From contig JASHOP010000019.1 in assembly GCA_030041075.1 (NCBI GenBank), positions 1 through 40,508 on the forward strand: a DNA stretch of 40,508 bases, written 5' to 3'. Both the position numbers and the translations under genes were made by a program. Below, piece after piece: positions 15,585-23,796 of this stretch. Each line of letters starts with the position of its first letter. The stretch's first letter is position 1. The notes beneath the pieces were generated by a model. It made no database searches. It worked only from the letters and a program-made list of their open reading frames with translations, and was not told the DNA's origin. Origin of the DNA: Thermoplasmata archaeon. Lineage in GTDB: Archaea; Thermoplasmatota; Thermoplasmata; Lutacidiplasmatales; UBA184.

Positions 15585-16526
15585 TCAGCGGACGAACCGC
15601 GTACCCGGCACGGCGTTCAGTCGCGCCTCGATCGCGTGGATCCGGGCGACGAGCCGGGCTTCCGTTTCGCCCGCCCGTTGGGTGGCGATCCGATCCGCGA
15701 GCCCGCCCACCGCCGAGAAACATCCCTTGCACACGAACACGTTGCGCCCCGATCGATCCAACGACGGTAGCGGCGAGGAGTCGATGCCCTTCAACCCCGT
15801 GACATCCTGGTCGATCGGCAGCGAGACAAACTGGATGCCGTGGCCGGTCCCCTCTCGGCCGCAGAACCAGCACTTCGCCTGCAGGGCAAGTCGAGCGACC
15901 CGGGTGGCGCTCGCCTCGGCGCCCGAGGCGTTGCCGGCCTGGGCCCAGTACTGCTGCGCGGTCTGGTAGTGCTCGGCGGCGGCGAGCGGGTCGGTGGACT
16001 CCTTCGAGAGCCCGAGGGTCTCGAACGAGAGCGCCATCAGGGCCGGGACCCTCGACTCCGCGAGAATCGCCTGCTGGTGGAACAGCTCGGGAAGGAAGAG
16101 GACCTCGTGCCCCAACCGGCCGAACTCGCCGGCGAGGGCCTGGAGTCCCTGGGCCAGGGCCGCCGGGTCGCCCGAACGGGCCTGCGCCTGCGCGGTCAGG
16201 CCCCGGAATCGAGCGTCCAGCTCCAGCTGGGTCGCGAGATCGGCCGCGGCGATCGCGCGCGGACCGGGTCGCAAGGAGGCATCGCCCAGCGCCGACCGGA
16301 GGAACGCAGCGAGGCCCAGCATCGCCGCGGGGTCCCCGCCCATGACGGAAGGCGACAGGAGGTCGGCGTAGGCCTTCGCACAGTTCGCTTCGTGGACGGC
16401 GCCTTCCTTCGCGAGCTTACGGCTGGCCTCCGCGAACATCGCGCTCGCCTGGGCAAACTCGCGGCGTCGGACGAGATCCTGCGCCTTCTCCATCGTCGCG
16501 GAGCCGCCCTTGAATATCGGAGCCAT
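15585..16526 (-). CDS. Uncharacterised helical protein with C-terminal zinc-binding module
   Basis: A protein of about 313 residues. The first 215 residues are helical with TPR-like pairs (KAQDLVRRREFAQASAMFAEA, AAEHYQTAQQYWAQAG). Then CxxC at about 219/222 and CxxC at about 266/269 form a split zinc site with a 43-residue insert, followed by a short coiled coil (ETEARLVARIHAIEARLNAV). ATG 16526 is chosen over the longer frame to 16886, which runs into the divergent peptidase gene. First gene of a two-gene operon with the zinc-ribbon protein at 13965. Function unknown; the shared design of helical solenoid plus zinc ribbon hints that the two proteins act together. Confidence 0.78.
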   Translation of the reverse strand: MAPIFKGGSATMEKAQDLVRRREFAQASAMFAEASRKLAKEGAVHEANCAKAYADLLSPSVMGGDPAAMLGLAAFLRSALGDASLRPGPRAIAAADLATQLELDARFRGLTAQAQARSGDPAALAQGLQALAGEFGRLGHEVLFLPELFHQQAILAESRVPALMALSFETLGLSKESTDPLAAAEHYQTAQQYWAQAGNASGAEASATRVARLALQAKCWFCGREGTGHGIQFVSLPIDQDVTGLKGIDSSPLPSLDRSGRNVFVCKGCFSAVGGLADRIATQRAGETEARLVARIHAIEARLNAVPGTRFVR

Positions 16527-16655
16527 GGCGCGTCGCTCGTGGATACGCCTCCACTCTTGATGATTGCTGGGCAGCGACCCCGTGTCCGGAGGTCCGCTTC
16601 CGGGACACCGCGCCGCCCGAGCGAGCCGGGTACCGCCCCGCCGGCGATCTAGCGC

Positions 16656-16663
16656 GTATATAC
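16656..16663 (+). promoter_or_regulatory. TATA box of the M29-like gene
   Basis: GTATATAC, centred 24 nt before the ATG at 16684. One of the clearest promoters in the window. Confidence 0.7.
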
Positions 16664-16683
16664 TGGCGTCCCCTCGCACCGGC

Positions 16684-17784
16684 ATGCCCGACCCCGCCGC
16701 CGCTCTCGCGCGTGCGATCCTGCGCCAAAACCTCCGAGTGAAGAAGGGAGAAGCCGTCCTGATCGAATCGTGGCCGCACAGCCTGCAGTACGCCCGCGCG
16801 TTCGTCGACGAGACGCGGAGACTGGGCGCCCAACCGACCGTGCTGTACGAGGACGAAGCCGCGTGGTGGGATTCCGTCGCCGCCAAGCGATACGGTCCGT
16901 TCCGCTGTCTCTCCCCCGCCGAGAAGGCGGCGGTCGCGAACGCGGACGCTTACATCTACTTCTGGGGCCCGGCCGACATGCGGAAGAGCATCGACCTGGG
17001 CCGGACGGTCGGGGCTGCGATGACCGGATTCAACCAGGAGTGGTATGCCACCGCCCGAAAGAGCGGGCTGCGGGGCTATCGCATGTCCCTGGGACTGGCG
17101 AGCGATCCAACGGCCCTTCGGTTCGATCTGGCCGGGGCCCGCTGGCGTGACCGGCTGGTGCGGGCCGGCGCGGCCAACGCCCGGGCCATGCAGGCCCGCG
17201 GAAAGCGGATCGCTACGAAGCTCGCGCACGGCCATGAGCTGAGGGTCCGTCACCCCAACGGCACCGACCTGAGGATCTCCCTGAACGGGGCTCCTCCGGT
17301 GGTCTCCTCGGGTGTCCCCGCCGGCGCGTCCGAACGGCGACCGCAAGCGATGCTCGAGGCGAACCCGTCGGGTCAGGTTCACACCGCCACGGAACGAAGC
17401 CACGCCACGGGCTCGTTCGTCAGCAACCGCACGGTCTACGACATGGGCCGCTACGAAAGGTTCGCCAACTCCCGCTGGACGTTCGATGGTGGCCGTCTAA
17501 CGGAGCGATTCACCGGCGTGGGTCGCGCCGCGTTCGAGAGGGCCTTCGCGAGCGCGCCGCAGGGCCGCGATCGACTCAACTTCGTCTCGGTAGGGCTCAA
17601 CCCTCTATCGAGAGAACTCCCTCCGTGTGAGGACACCGAGGAGGGTGCCGTTCTCATCGGGCTCGGCAACAACGAGGTCGCCGGGGGCCGGGTTCGGATC
17701 CCGTTCACCGGGTACGCCATGATCGGTGGCGCCACCCTGACGGTCGACGGGGAGCCGATCGCGCGCGGCGGTCGCATCGTGTAG
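16684..17784 (+). CDS. M29 aminopeptidase-like protein with lost metal ligands
   Basis: A 366-residue protein with the full length and fold signature of the AmpS/AmpT (COG2309) family: N-terminal RAILRQNLRVKKGEAVLIE, central HPNGTDLRISL, and C-terminal VSVGLNPLSR...AVLIGLGNN...GYAMIGGATLTVDGEPI. In active members the corresponding places read GELGIGxNP, VHIALG and HxD before the final VDG; here the glutamate, the histidine and the HxD are replaced by V/S, L and F-T-G. The DGE-type ligand region reads NPSGQVHTA. So the metal site seems gone and the protein may be a pseudoenzyme or use another site. Start fixed by the TATA box 24 nt upstream. Divergent from the zinc-protein operon. Confidence 0.82.
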   Translation: MPDPAAALARAILRQNLRVKKGEAVLIESWPHSLQYARAFVDETRRLGAQPTVLYEDEAAWWDSVAAKRYGPFRCLSPAEKAAVANADAYIYFWGPADMRKSIDLGRTVGAAMTGFNQEWYATARKSGLRGYRMSLGLASDPTALRFDLAGARWRDRLVRAGAANARAMQARGKRIATKLAHGHELRVRHPNGTDLRISLNGAPPVVSSGVPAGASERRPQAMLEANPSGQVHTATERSHATGSFVSNRTVYDMGRYERFANSRWTFDGGRLTERFTGVGRAAFERAFASAPQGRDRLNFVSVGLNPLSRELPPCEDTEEGAVLIGLGNNEVAGGRVRIPFTGYAMIGGATLTVDGEPIARGGRIV

Positions 17785-17934
17785 CGCGGGACCCGTCGAG
17801 CGGGATGCGCGGCGAAGCTGGGCCGGTCCGACGGACCTGCGGCCGTCGAGGGACTCCTCACTACGATCGGGACGAGACCCTCATAGGAACGGGAGAGGCC
17901 CGGAGGCGGCCGCCGTGGATTCCCGCCGGGAGGA

Positions 17935-19593
17935 TCAAGGTCCCACGTTCCGAGGAGGCGTGGGATCCGGCCATACCGGGCGACCGGTGCCCGGCACGTC
18001 CGCGGCAGACGGACCCACGCCTTCCGGACCACCCCGTTCCGAGGGGTTCGTCCCCGGTCGAGGAACACGCCCCACGTAGAGTAGCGAGCATCCGAAGGCG
18101 AGGAGGAGGCAGATCGCGAGGATCAGGAAGACCTCGGAGTACGCGGCCGTGATCGCGTCCTGGAACTCCGGCGGGGTGGTGGCTCCCGCCGAGAGGACCC
18201 CGTAGCGCCACGACTCGAAGACCGTGAGAAGCGACAGTCCGACCGCACCTCCCAGGCTCTGGAGGAACCGGGTAAGCCCGATGGCGGCCCCCACCTCGGA
18301 AGGGGGTGACTCGTTCTGTACGGCGATCGTGATCCCCGAGAGGGAGAGTCCGAGTCCGAACCCGAGGGGGATCAACGGCAGCGCCACCCCGCCCACGGGA
18401 AGGAATCCCGCGACCAGGACCCACAGCGGCGTCGTGGGGGTGACCTGGGCAAGGAACAGCGCCACGACCCCCGCCACCCCGAGTCCTGCGGCGATCATGG
18501 TCCGGTACGAGACCTGGAGCAGGATCTGGCCGCCCAGGGCTGCCCCGACCACGAGCGGCACGGCGAGGAAGTAGATGATGTCGCGAACATCGCCCGTGGC
18601 GTTGGGCCCGCTCTGCAGCATGACGATCCCGACGTACACCGAGAGGAAGGTGATCAGCGAGTTGAGGACGACGCCGGTGAAGAACATCGCCCCGCTGCTC
18701 GCGGCGATGACCCGTTGGCCGATGAGTCGCAACGGCACCAGCGGTTCGGCGATGCGAAGTTCCCATACGAGGAACGCCGCGAGGGAGGCGACGGTCCCCG
18801 CCAACAGGCCGACGATGTACGGATTGGTCCAGGCCCATCCGGAATCCGCGACCTGGACCAACGCGAACATCAGCGCCCCCACCCACGCCGAGAGCAGGAC
18901 CGCGCCGGTCGTGTCGAAACGCCCCGGACTGTCGGAACGGAGCGGCCCGACGGCGACCAGCAACACCGCCATGGCCATGACCCCGAACGGTAGGTTGATG
19001 TAGAACACCCAACGCCAGGTCGTGACCTGGACGATGGCGCTCCCCACCAGGGGACCGAGCACGATCGCGATCCCCGCCGCCGCCGAGAGGATGCCCGTGA
19101 CGCGCGAACGGGTGGCCGGAGGGAACATCACGGCGACCATCGCGATGGCGACGGGGAACACCCCTCCGCCGCCGAGTCCTTGGATTCCGCGGAAGACGAT
19201 CAGCTCGCTCAGATTCTGACTGAGCCCGGCGAACGCCGAACCGGCGATGAAGATCGCGAGCCCCGCGAGGAACACGTTACGCCGGCTCGCGATATCCGAG
19301 AGCCGCGAGAAGATTGGGATCGCGATCGTGGACGAGATGAGGTAGGCGCTGACGACGAACGTCACGCCGTCGACCTGGTGGAGGTCCGACGCGATCCTCG
19401 GAAGCACCGTCGCCACGACGAGCGAGTCCATGGCGCCCATGAGGATCGCGAAGAAGACGCCGACCAGCACGAGGATCGCCCCGATCTCGGAGAGACCTCC
19501 GAAGGCGCGGGAATTCCCGGAGCGCTCCGCGGCAGCCGGTGCGGACGCCCCGATTCGGTCCGGCTCGGTCGATGTCCCCGGAGAGCTCGCCAT
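17935..19593 (-). CDS. MFS multidrug efflux transporter, DHA2 (14-TM) family
   Basis: A 552-residue polytopic protein with about fourteen hydrophobic spans. Signatures of the EmrB/QacA branch are present: ILMGAMDSLVVATVLPRIASDL in the first span region with its acidic residue, the loop RLSDIASRRN (motif A variant), and GPLVGSAIVQVTTWRWVFYINLPFG (motif C and following). It should use the proton gradient to export toxic compounds. A TetR gene is divergent at 19716 and a palindrome overlaps the predicted start of transcription, so induction by its substrate is likely. The N-terminal 30 residues are a Ser/Ala-rich tail. Confidence 0.93.
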   Translation of the reverse strand: MASSPGTSTEPDRIGASAPAAAERSGNSRAFGGLSEIGAILVLVGVFFAILMGAMDSLVVATVLPRIASDLHQVDGVTFVVSAYLISSTIAIPIFSRLSDIASRRNVFLAGLAIFIAGSAFAGLSQNLSELIVFRGIQGLGGGGVFPVAIAMVAVMFPPATRSRVTGILSAAAGIAIVLGPLVGSAIVQVTTWRWVFYINLPFGVMAMAVLLVAVGPLRSDSPGRFDTTGAVLLSAWVGALMFALVQVADSGWAWTNPYIVGLLAGTVASLAAFLVWELRIAEPLVPLRLIGQRVIAASSGAMFFTGVVLNSLITFLSVYVGIVMLQSGPNATGDVRDIIYFLAVPLVVGAALGGQILLQVSYRTMIAAGLGVAGVVALFLAQVTPTTPLWVLVAGFLPVGGVALPLIPLGFGLGLSLSGITIAVQNESPPSEVGAAIGLTRFLQSLGGAVGLSLLTVFESWRYGVLSAGATTPPEFQDAITAAYSEVFLILAICLLLAFGCSLLYVGRVPRPGTNPSERGGPEGVGPSAADVPGTGRPVWPDPTPPRNVGP

Positions 19594-19609
19594 GTGGCTC
19601 GACCCTAAG

Positions 19610-19622
19610 TGACCATCGGTCA
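19610..19622. promoter_or_regulatory. Probable TetR operator (TGACC-ATC-GGTCA)
   Basis: A perfect 13-bp palindrome between the MFS AT box (19623-19632) and the MFS ATG (19593). It covers the expected transcription start on the minus strand. Palindromes of this kind next to divergent tetR/efflux pairs are usual TetR-family sites. A looser dyad, CGGT-ATCGTA-ACCG, lies at 19635-19648. Confidence 0.6.
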
Positions 19623-19632
19623 GTAAAAAGTC
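19623..19632 (-). promoter_or_regulatory. AT box of the MFS gene
   Basis: GACTTTTTAC on the minus strand, about 35 nt before the MFS start, leaving a leader of roughly 10 nt that contains the operator. Confidence 0.6.
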
Positions 19633-19715
19633 TATCGGTATCGTAACCGGCCCGTGGAAAGCAGAAATACCCTGCCCCCCTGGCGGTCGTTCGGAGGGCC
19701 GGATCCGGCGGGGCC

Positions 19716-20324
19716 ATGCCCAAGGTCGTCCCCGAGTACAAAGCCCAGGGCCGGGCCCGGATCGTCGACGCCGCCCAGGCCGTCTTCCGGAGGAAGGGGT
19801 TCCGGGCGACGAGCATGGGGGATATCGCCCGGGAGATCGGCGTCAGCAAGGGTGCAATCTACCTCTACTTCCGGACCAAGACCGAACTGCTGGGGGCGAT
19901 CCAGGAGCGGTCGCGAGACCGTATCCTTGCCAGCTGGGAGCGTCTCCTGGACCGGGGAGACGTCGCGCAGGGTATCGCGGACTCGCTCTCCGAGGTCTTC
20001 TCGGGCGGGGTCGATCCCGGGGTCTGGCACGAGCTGGTCGCGGAGGCCGCGACCAACCCGGAGGTTCGCGCGACGATGAACGCCGACTCCCGGCAGGACG
20101 TGCGGACGATGGTCGACTTCCTGGGGAGGCTCGAGGAGCGGGGTAGGATTCGCGCGCTCGACGATCGCGAGACGGTCGCAATCGTCGTCCTCGCCCTTCT
20201 GCACGAGAGCGTCATCGACCTCATGCTCCACGGAAAGTCCCGGGATACGCGACAGACCCTGGTCCGGTGCTTGCGGTTTCTCCTGGATCGGGAACGATCG
20301 GCGCCGAAGGGTCGGTCGAGCTGA
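19716..20324 (+). CDS. TetR/AcrR family transcriptional regulator
   Basis: A 202-residue repressor. Residues 15-60 form the canonical TetR DNA-binding domain (RIVDAAQAVFRRKGFRATSMG, IAREIGVSKGAIYLYFRTKTELL); the remaining helical part is the ligand-binding and dimerisation domain. Divergent from the DHA2 transporter with a 122-nt shared control region that holds a 13-bp palindrome, so it most likely represses the transporter and possibly itself. An AT element (AGAAATACC, about 19666-19674) is a candidate promoter for this gene. Confidence 0.93.
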   Translation: MPKVVPEYKAQGRARIVDAAQAVFRRKGFRATSMGDIAREIGVSKGAIYLYFRTKTELLGAIQERSRDRILASWERLLDRGDVAQGIADSLSEVFSGGVDPGVWHELVAEAATNPEVRATMNADSRQDVRTMVDFLGRLEERGRIRALDDRETVAIVVLALLHESVIDLMLHGKSRDTRQTLVRCLRFLLDRERSAPKGRSS

Positions 20325-20841
20325 CGACAGCGAGGATCGACGCAGAACCGCATCGAGAGAGGCCCTCGCTCAGCGGTCTGCCGAGACGCGGTCTCGGCTC
20401 CGCCGGGATCGCGTGGCGGAGGGGGATTCCACGGGACGTTAGCGGTGGGAGATCCCTCTCGAGTCGCCGCGGCGACGCGCGACCGACGCCATCAGGTCGG
20501 ATTGGGTCGCCCGGAGCGACGGTTCGGGATGAGCTCGCATCCCCGTCCGGCCGCCGTCATGTCCGCGGACAGGGTGGACTACGCCGCTTGTACTCCCGCG
20601 AACGAGGGTCGAGCGCCCGATCGCGTGCTCCAGCACGCGAAACGGATCCGGACGGCCCCCGTATCCACGCCGGCCGGGAACCCCGTTCAACGGGGGATGG
20701 GTCGATGGTCGGGTTCGATCCGGCGGTGCGGAACGAAGGAATCCGGACCGCCCACTCGGCACGAGCGCCGGCCCCCGGCGCCGAGATCCGTGGGGCACGG
20801 ACGAGCCGATTTGTACTCGAGCCCTCTGACCGGGCCGGCCC
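20325..20841. other. Gene-poor spacer with a strong hairpin
   Basis: Contains the perfect 8-bp stem GCCGAGAC-GCG-GTCTCGGC at 20380-20398, 56 nt after the TetR stop, without a following T run. A second AT element (CTTGTACT, about 20588-20595) has no good start codon behind it. Frames are Arg/Pro-rich. No gene called. Confidence 0.5.
20810..20817 (+). promoter_or_regulatory. AT box of the small CxxC/HxxH protein gene
   Basis: TTTGTACT, centred 28 nt before the ATG at 20842. Confidence 0.5.
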
Positions 20842-21078
20842 ATGCTGGCGAGGCATCCGGCGATCGCACCCCGAACGGCGTACTGCTTTGGGTGCAACCA
20901 GTCGTTCGAGGGCGGAGTGCCGGCGGTGCGATTCGAGAGTGACCTGGTCCCGGCGTCGGACCGCCCGGAGCTGGCCGGATTGTACTTCCACCCCGGTCAT
21001 CTCATCCGATACGCGAACCGGCGCAACTGGACGGCGCTCGCGGAGTTCCTCGAGAAGAACGGACCCGGAAAGTATTGA
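20842..21078 (+). CDS. Small protein with possible C2H2 zinc site
   Basis: A 78-residue protein with C15-x2-C18 (YCFGCNQSF) and H50-x2-H53 (FHPGH), which could together hold one zinc ion. The composition (aromatics, acidic residues, LAEFLEKNG at the end) is that of a folded globular protein and unlike the Arg-rich chance frames around it. Not recognised as a named family. An AT box 28 nt upstream and an ATG at the predicted RNA start support it. Convergent with the DUF1028 gene. Confidence 0.7.
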   Translation: MLARHPAIAPRTAYCFGCNQSFEGGVPAVRFESDLVPASDRPELAGLYFHPGHLIRYANRRNWTALAEFLEKNGPGKY

Positions 21079-21202
21079 GCCGAACCGGCGGCTCCCCGGA
21101 TCGGAACCGTCCTCCCCCGGCGGTCGGTCGCGCACGGAGATCGGGCGCGTGCCCGGGATCGGCCGACGACCTACGCGTCGTACGCCGTCCGGGCACGACG
21201 GG

Positions 21203-21901
21203 CTACCGCGTCGACCGGCGGTGGAGCCGGGCAGCCCGCGCTGCGAGGAAGTGCCGGGTGATGGCTTCCTCCCGCAGCAGGATCCGTCCGATCTCGGAGA
21301 TCGGATGCGCGTGCTGGTCGACCCGAAGGTCGACCCAACGATCGCTCCAGGCGGCGGAGAACCACGGCTCGCGGTGCACGACCAGGATCGCCGAGGACTC
21401 CATGCCTCGCTTGTCCCCTCCCGCCCGGGCACCTGCCGCGAGCGCCGAGTGAAGGCGCTGGGCGAGCGTGCCTCGTTTCGCCTCGAACGCACGGACCATG
21501 GCGGGTACGACCTGGTCGTTCGCCAGGATGTTGCCCTGACAGCTGAAGTTCTCTCCGGTAACGCTCCCCGCCCAGTCGAGACACTTCGATCCGGTCCACG
21601 ACGCCGCCCTCCCGCGTGCGTCGACGACTCCGAGCTGGCGGTGTTCTCGCTTTGCATCCCCCGCCGTCAGCTTGCGGACGACCTCGGCCGCCGAGAGGCC
21701 ATTCCTCAGCGCGGCGATCCCCCGGGGACCGTACTGATAGTTCGCGTCCGCCTGGGTGGCGAGCGCTCCGGCGCGCCACGCGGCCCAGGGAACGATGGCG
21801 CCTACCGACATCGGCTTGGTGGAAACCGCCACGCCCCAGAACCGGCGCTCCGGATCGCAGGCTACGATCGAGAACGTCCCGCCGGTGCCCCTGCCGTACA
21901 T
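21203..21901 (-). CDS. DUF1028 family protein (Ntn-hydrolase-like fold)
   Basis: A 232-residue protein. TFSIVACDPERRFWGVAVSTK at the N-terminus, VGAIVPWAAWRAGALATQA, and GARAGGDKRGMESSAILVV are diagnostic of DUF1028, a family with a four-layer Ntn-hydrolase-like fold whose reaction is not established. The segment GNILANDQVV is also conserved. The ATG at 21901 is preferred over upstream starts because an AT box (21924-21929) is centred 26 nt before it; the frame upstream is low-complexity. It is divergent from the SemiSWEET gene. Confidence 0.88.
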   Translation of the reverse strand: MYGRGTGGTFSIVACDPERRFWGVAVSTKPMSVGAIVPWAAWRAGALATQADANYQYGPRGIAALRNGLSAAEVVRKLTAGDAKREHRQLGVVDARGRAASWTGSKCLDWAGSVTGENFSCQGNILANDQVVPAMVRAFEAKRGTLAQRLHSALAAGARAGGDKRGMESSAILVVHREPWFSAAWSDRWVDLRVDQHAHPISEIGRILLREEAITRHFLAARAARLHRRSTR

Positions 21902-21923
21902 TGCGCGGCGAACCCGGACTCGG

Positions 21924-21929
21924 ACTATG
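21924..21929 (-). promoter_or_regulatory. AT box of the DUF1028 gene
   Basis: CATAGT on the minus strand, centred 25-26 nt before the ATG at 21901. Confidence 0.5.
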
Positions 21930-22192
21930 AGGCTTGCCCGAGACGCAGCGCCGCCTCCGACCGGAGCGCGGTGCGACGCGACCCATCCCCGAAGGCGATC
22001 GCCCGGCGGGTCGGTCGGAGCTGATCGGCGGTCGCGAGGAAGGAGGGGGGGCGTCTCGGGAACCCGGGGGTGGGGCTCCGGTGCGCCGTCGAGCCTGTGC
22101 CGGCAGCGTGGATCCCCGGCGTCGCCCCGACGCGCGAGGAACCTCGCGGAGCCCGACACCTTCTTCGCGGGAGGTACCTAGCGCGAGAACCG

Positions 22193-22483
22193 ATGTCGAT
22201 CCCCTCGTGGTCGGCTACGCTCATCGGCTCGATCGCGGCGTTCTGCACGACGGCCGCGTTTGTCCCTCAGGTGGTTCGCGTCTGGCGCCTGAAGAGCTCC
22301 GAGCAGATCTCCCTCACGATGTTCCTGGTCTTCTCGGTGGGAACGCTGGCCTGGCTGGTCTACGGGCTGCTGATCCGTTCGGATCCGGTGATCCTGGCGA
22401 ACGGAGTGACGTTGGGGCTGTCGCTCACGATGGTATCGTTGAAGGTGAACTACGACCGGCGGACGCGCCGCACAACCGGGTAG
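22193..22483 (+). CDS. SemiSWEET-type sugar transporter (MtN3/PQ-loop)
   Basis: A 96-residue protein with three membrane helices and the PQ-loop signature FVPQVVRVWRLKSSEQIS in the first helix/loop, followed by LTMFLVFSVGTLAWLVYGLL. This is the single three-helix-bundle unit of SemiSWEETs, which dimerise to move small sugars through the membrane. The basic C-terminal tail (KVNYDRRTRRTTG) is cytosolic. ATG 22193 is the first codon that gives a normal-length protein; an upstream extension is low-complexity. Confidence 0.9.
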   Translation: MSIPSWSATLIGSIAAFCTTAAFVPQVVRVWRLKSSEQISLTMFLVFSVGTLAWLVYGLLIRSDPVILANGVTLGLSLTMVSLKVNYDRRTRRTTG

Positions 22484-22508
22484 CTTGCGACCCTCTCCCC
22501 GCCGTCTC

Positions 22509-22574
22509 GCCGTGGACGCTGTTGCGACCGCGGACCTTCTTGCCGTGGACGCTGTTGCGACCGCGGATCTTCGC
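22509..22574 (+). repeat. 33-bp tandem duplication
   Basis: Two adjacent 33-bp units, 22509-22541 and 22542-22574, starting GCCGTGGACGCTGTTGCGAC. They differ at three positions near the 3' end. They lie between the convergent SemiSWEET and VOC genes and are outside any supported gene. Confidence 0.85.
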
Positions 22575-22618
22575 GCGCCCGAGGACCGGCCGAGCGCGGA
22601 TCGGGTTGGCGGCTCGGG

Positions 22619-23056
22619 CTAGCGCTTTCGGGGACGGCGCTGCCTTGGGCGGGAACTCCGGCGCCGACTCGGCGCGCGGGAGTTCAACGTGGCCCGCACC
22701 ATCGAGGTCGGCGCTTCCAGGAGCCAGAAGATGTTCCCGTCCGGGTCCGAGAACTTCGCCATCGTACCCCAAGACTCCTTCGTCGGGGGCACGGGGAAGC
22801 GCACCGCCCCCCGCCTCATGCGGGCCACCGCCGCGTCGATATCGTCCGTGACGAACGCGATGCCGGTGTCGCCGGGCTCGAGCGGGGCAAACCCTTCGCA
22901 CAGGTGCAGCACGTATCGTTCTCCGGGCGGGGCGACGAGGACCGCGTGCCCGGATCCCGCGACGATCACGCTCGAGAACCCTAGGTTCCTCTTCCACCAC
23001 GCCGAGGACGCCTTCGCGTTCGATACGACCACGGCCACGTCGGCCAGAGCGAGCAT
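22619..23056 (-). CDS. VOC family protein
   Basis: A 145-residue VOC protein: LADVAVVVSNAKASSAWWKRNLGF opens the first repeat and FSDPDGNIFWLLEAP, with the metal-type glutamate, closes the second. Its last 25 residues are a strongly basic Arg/Ser tail absent from most relatives. The ATG at 23056 is supported by an AT box (GATTAG, minus strand) centred 25 nt upstream. It is the third VOC gene in the window and is not closely similar to the other two. Ligand unknown. Confidence 0.87.
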   Translation of the reverse strand: MLALADVAVVVSNAKASSAWWKRNLGFSSVIVAGSGHAVLVAPPGERYVLHLCEGFAPLEPGDTGIAFVTDDIDAAVARMRRGAVRFPVPPTKESWGTMAKFSDPDGNIFWLLEAPTSMVRATLNSRAPSRRRSSRPRQRRPRKR

Positions 23057-23077
23057 CGCCGGGTGACTTCTCCCACG

Positions 23078-23084
23078 CTAATCA
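23078..23084 (-). promoter_or_regulatory. AT box of the third VOC gene
   Basis: TGATTAG on the minus strand, centred 25 nt before ATG 23056; leaderless transcript expected. Confidence 0.55.
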
Positions 23085-23214
23085 CCCTACCGGGGGCCTC
23101 GGTCCGTAGGCGTGGGCGGATTGGCTCGGTCCGGGCACCCCCGCGTCTCACGGGGGGTCGTAGCCGGCCCGGTCACACGGGTCATCCCTCCGCGGGGTGA
23201 CCGTTGGCGCCGGT

Positions 23215-23448
23215 TCAGGTATCCTTCTTCTCGTCCTCGGAGCCCTTGAACCCCTTCTTCGCTCCCGATCCGATGGCCTTGGCCCCGCCCCAGATCCCTT
23301 TGCCGATCTTCCCGGCGACCTCTCCCGTCTTCTCGGCCGCGTGGAGGGTCCCCTGCTCGACCTTCTGTCCGAAGCCCGACTCCCGACCGCAGGACGAGCA
23401 CTTCGCCGCGCCCTCCGCTAGTTCCGTTCCGCAACTTGCGCATTTCAT
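23215..23448 (-). CDS. Small zinc-ribbon protein with Gly/Lys amphipathic tail
   Basis: A 77-residue protein: a four-cysteine zinc ribbon (C3, C6, C17, C20) followed by a Gly/Ala/Lys tail (KIGKGIWGGAKAIGSGAKKG) and a charged end. Architecture closely parallels the 104-residue protein at 32697, which also has cysteines at 3, 6, 17 and 20. Tails of this type can lie on membranes or bind nucleic acid; role unknown. A strong AT box (23492-23499) predicts a leader of about 22 nt that contains GGAAGGGG as a possible ribosome site. The ATG at 23448 is set by the ribbon starting at residue 3. Confidence 0.85.
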   Translation of the reverse strand: MKCASCGTELAEGAAKCSSCGRESGFGQKVEQGTLHAAEKTGEVAGKIGKGIWGGAKAIGSGAKKGFKGSEDEKKDT

Positions 23449-23796
23449 GGTCTTCTCGACCCCTTCCGGACTTCCGTAGATGCGGCAGGCAGTTAAAATT
23501 GCCCCGACGCAGTTTCGACCGGCTCTCTCGACATTCGGAGGAACGTCGACCAGGACCCCCTGCTCGAGGAGAGCATCGCCCTGCCACCGATCGTCCCGCA
23601 GCGTCCCCAGCGCGGCCCCGGGTACGACTGCCCGCTCCGGCACGAAGTGCCTCGGACGTACTCCGTCCCTCCCGCTGCCCGTCGGCCGCTGCGGAGAGGA
23701 ATGGGACGACCGACGGATCTCGTGCGGGCGGGGGAGCGACCGGGCTACGAGCCTTTCGCGCGTCGCATCTCCGAGTCCGCTGCCTCGAGGTCGACG
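23449..23796. other. Spacer with one promoter
   Basis: Between the small zinc-ribbon gene and the end of the four-helix membrane protein gene, both on the minus strand. Apart from the promoter near 23495 nothing coding is recognised; frames lack domains. Confidence 0.5.
23492..23499 (-). promoter_or_regulatory. AT box of the small zinc-ribbon gene
   Basis: TTTTAACT within AATTTTAACTGCC on the minus strand, about 47 nt before ATG 23448. This is one of the most AT-rich islands in the window. Confidence 0.6.

Noticed and set aside
22509-22574. CRISPR repeats
   Set aside because: The two 33-bp copies are directly adjacent without spacers, and no cas gene is near.
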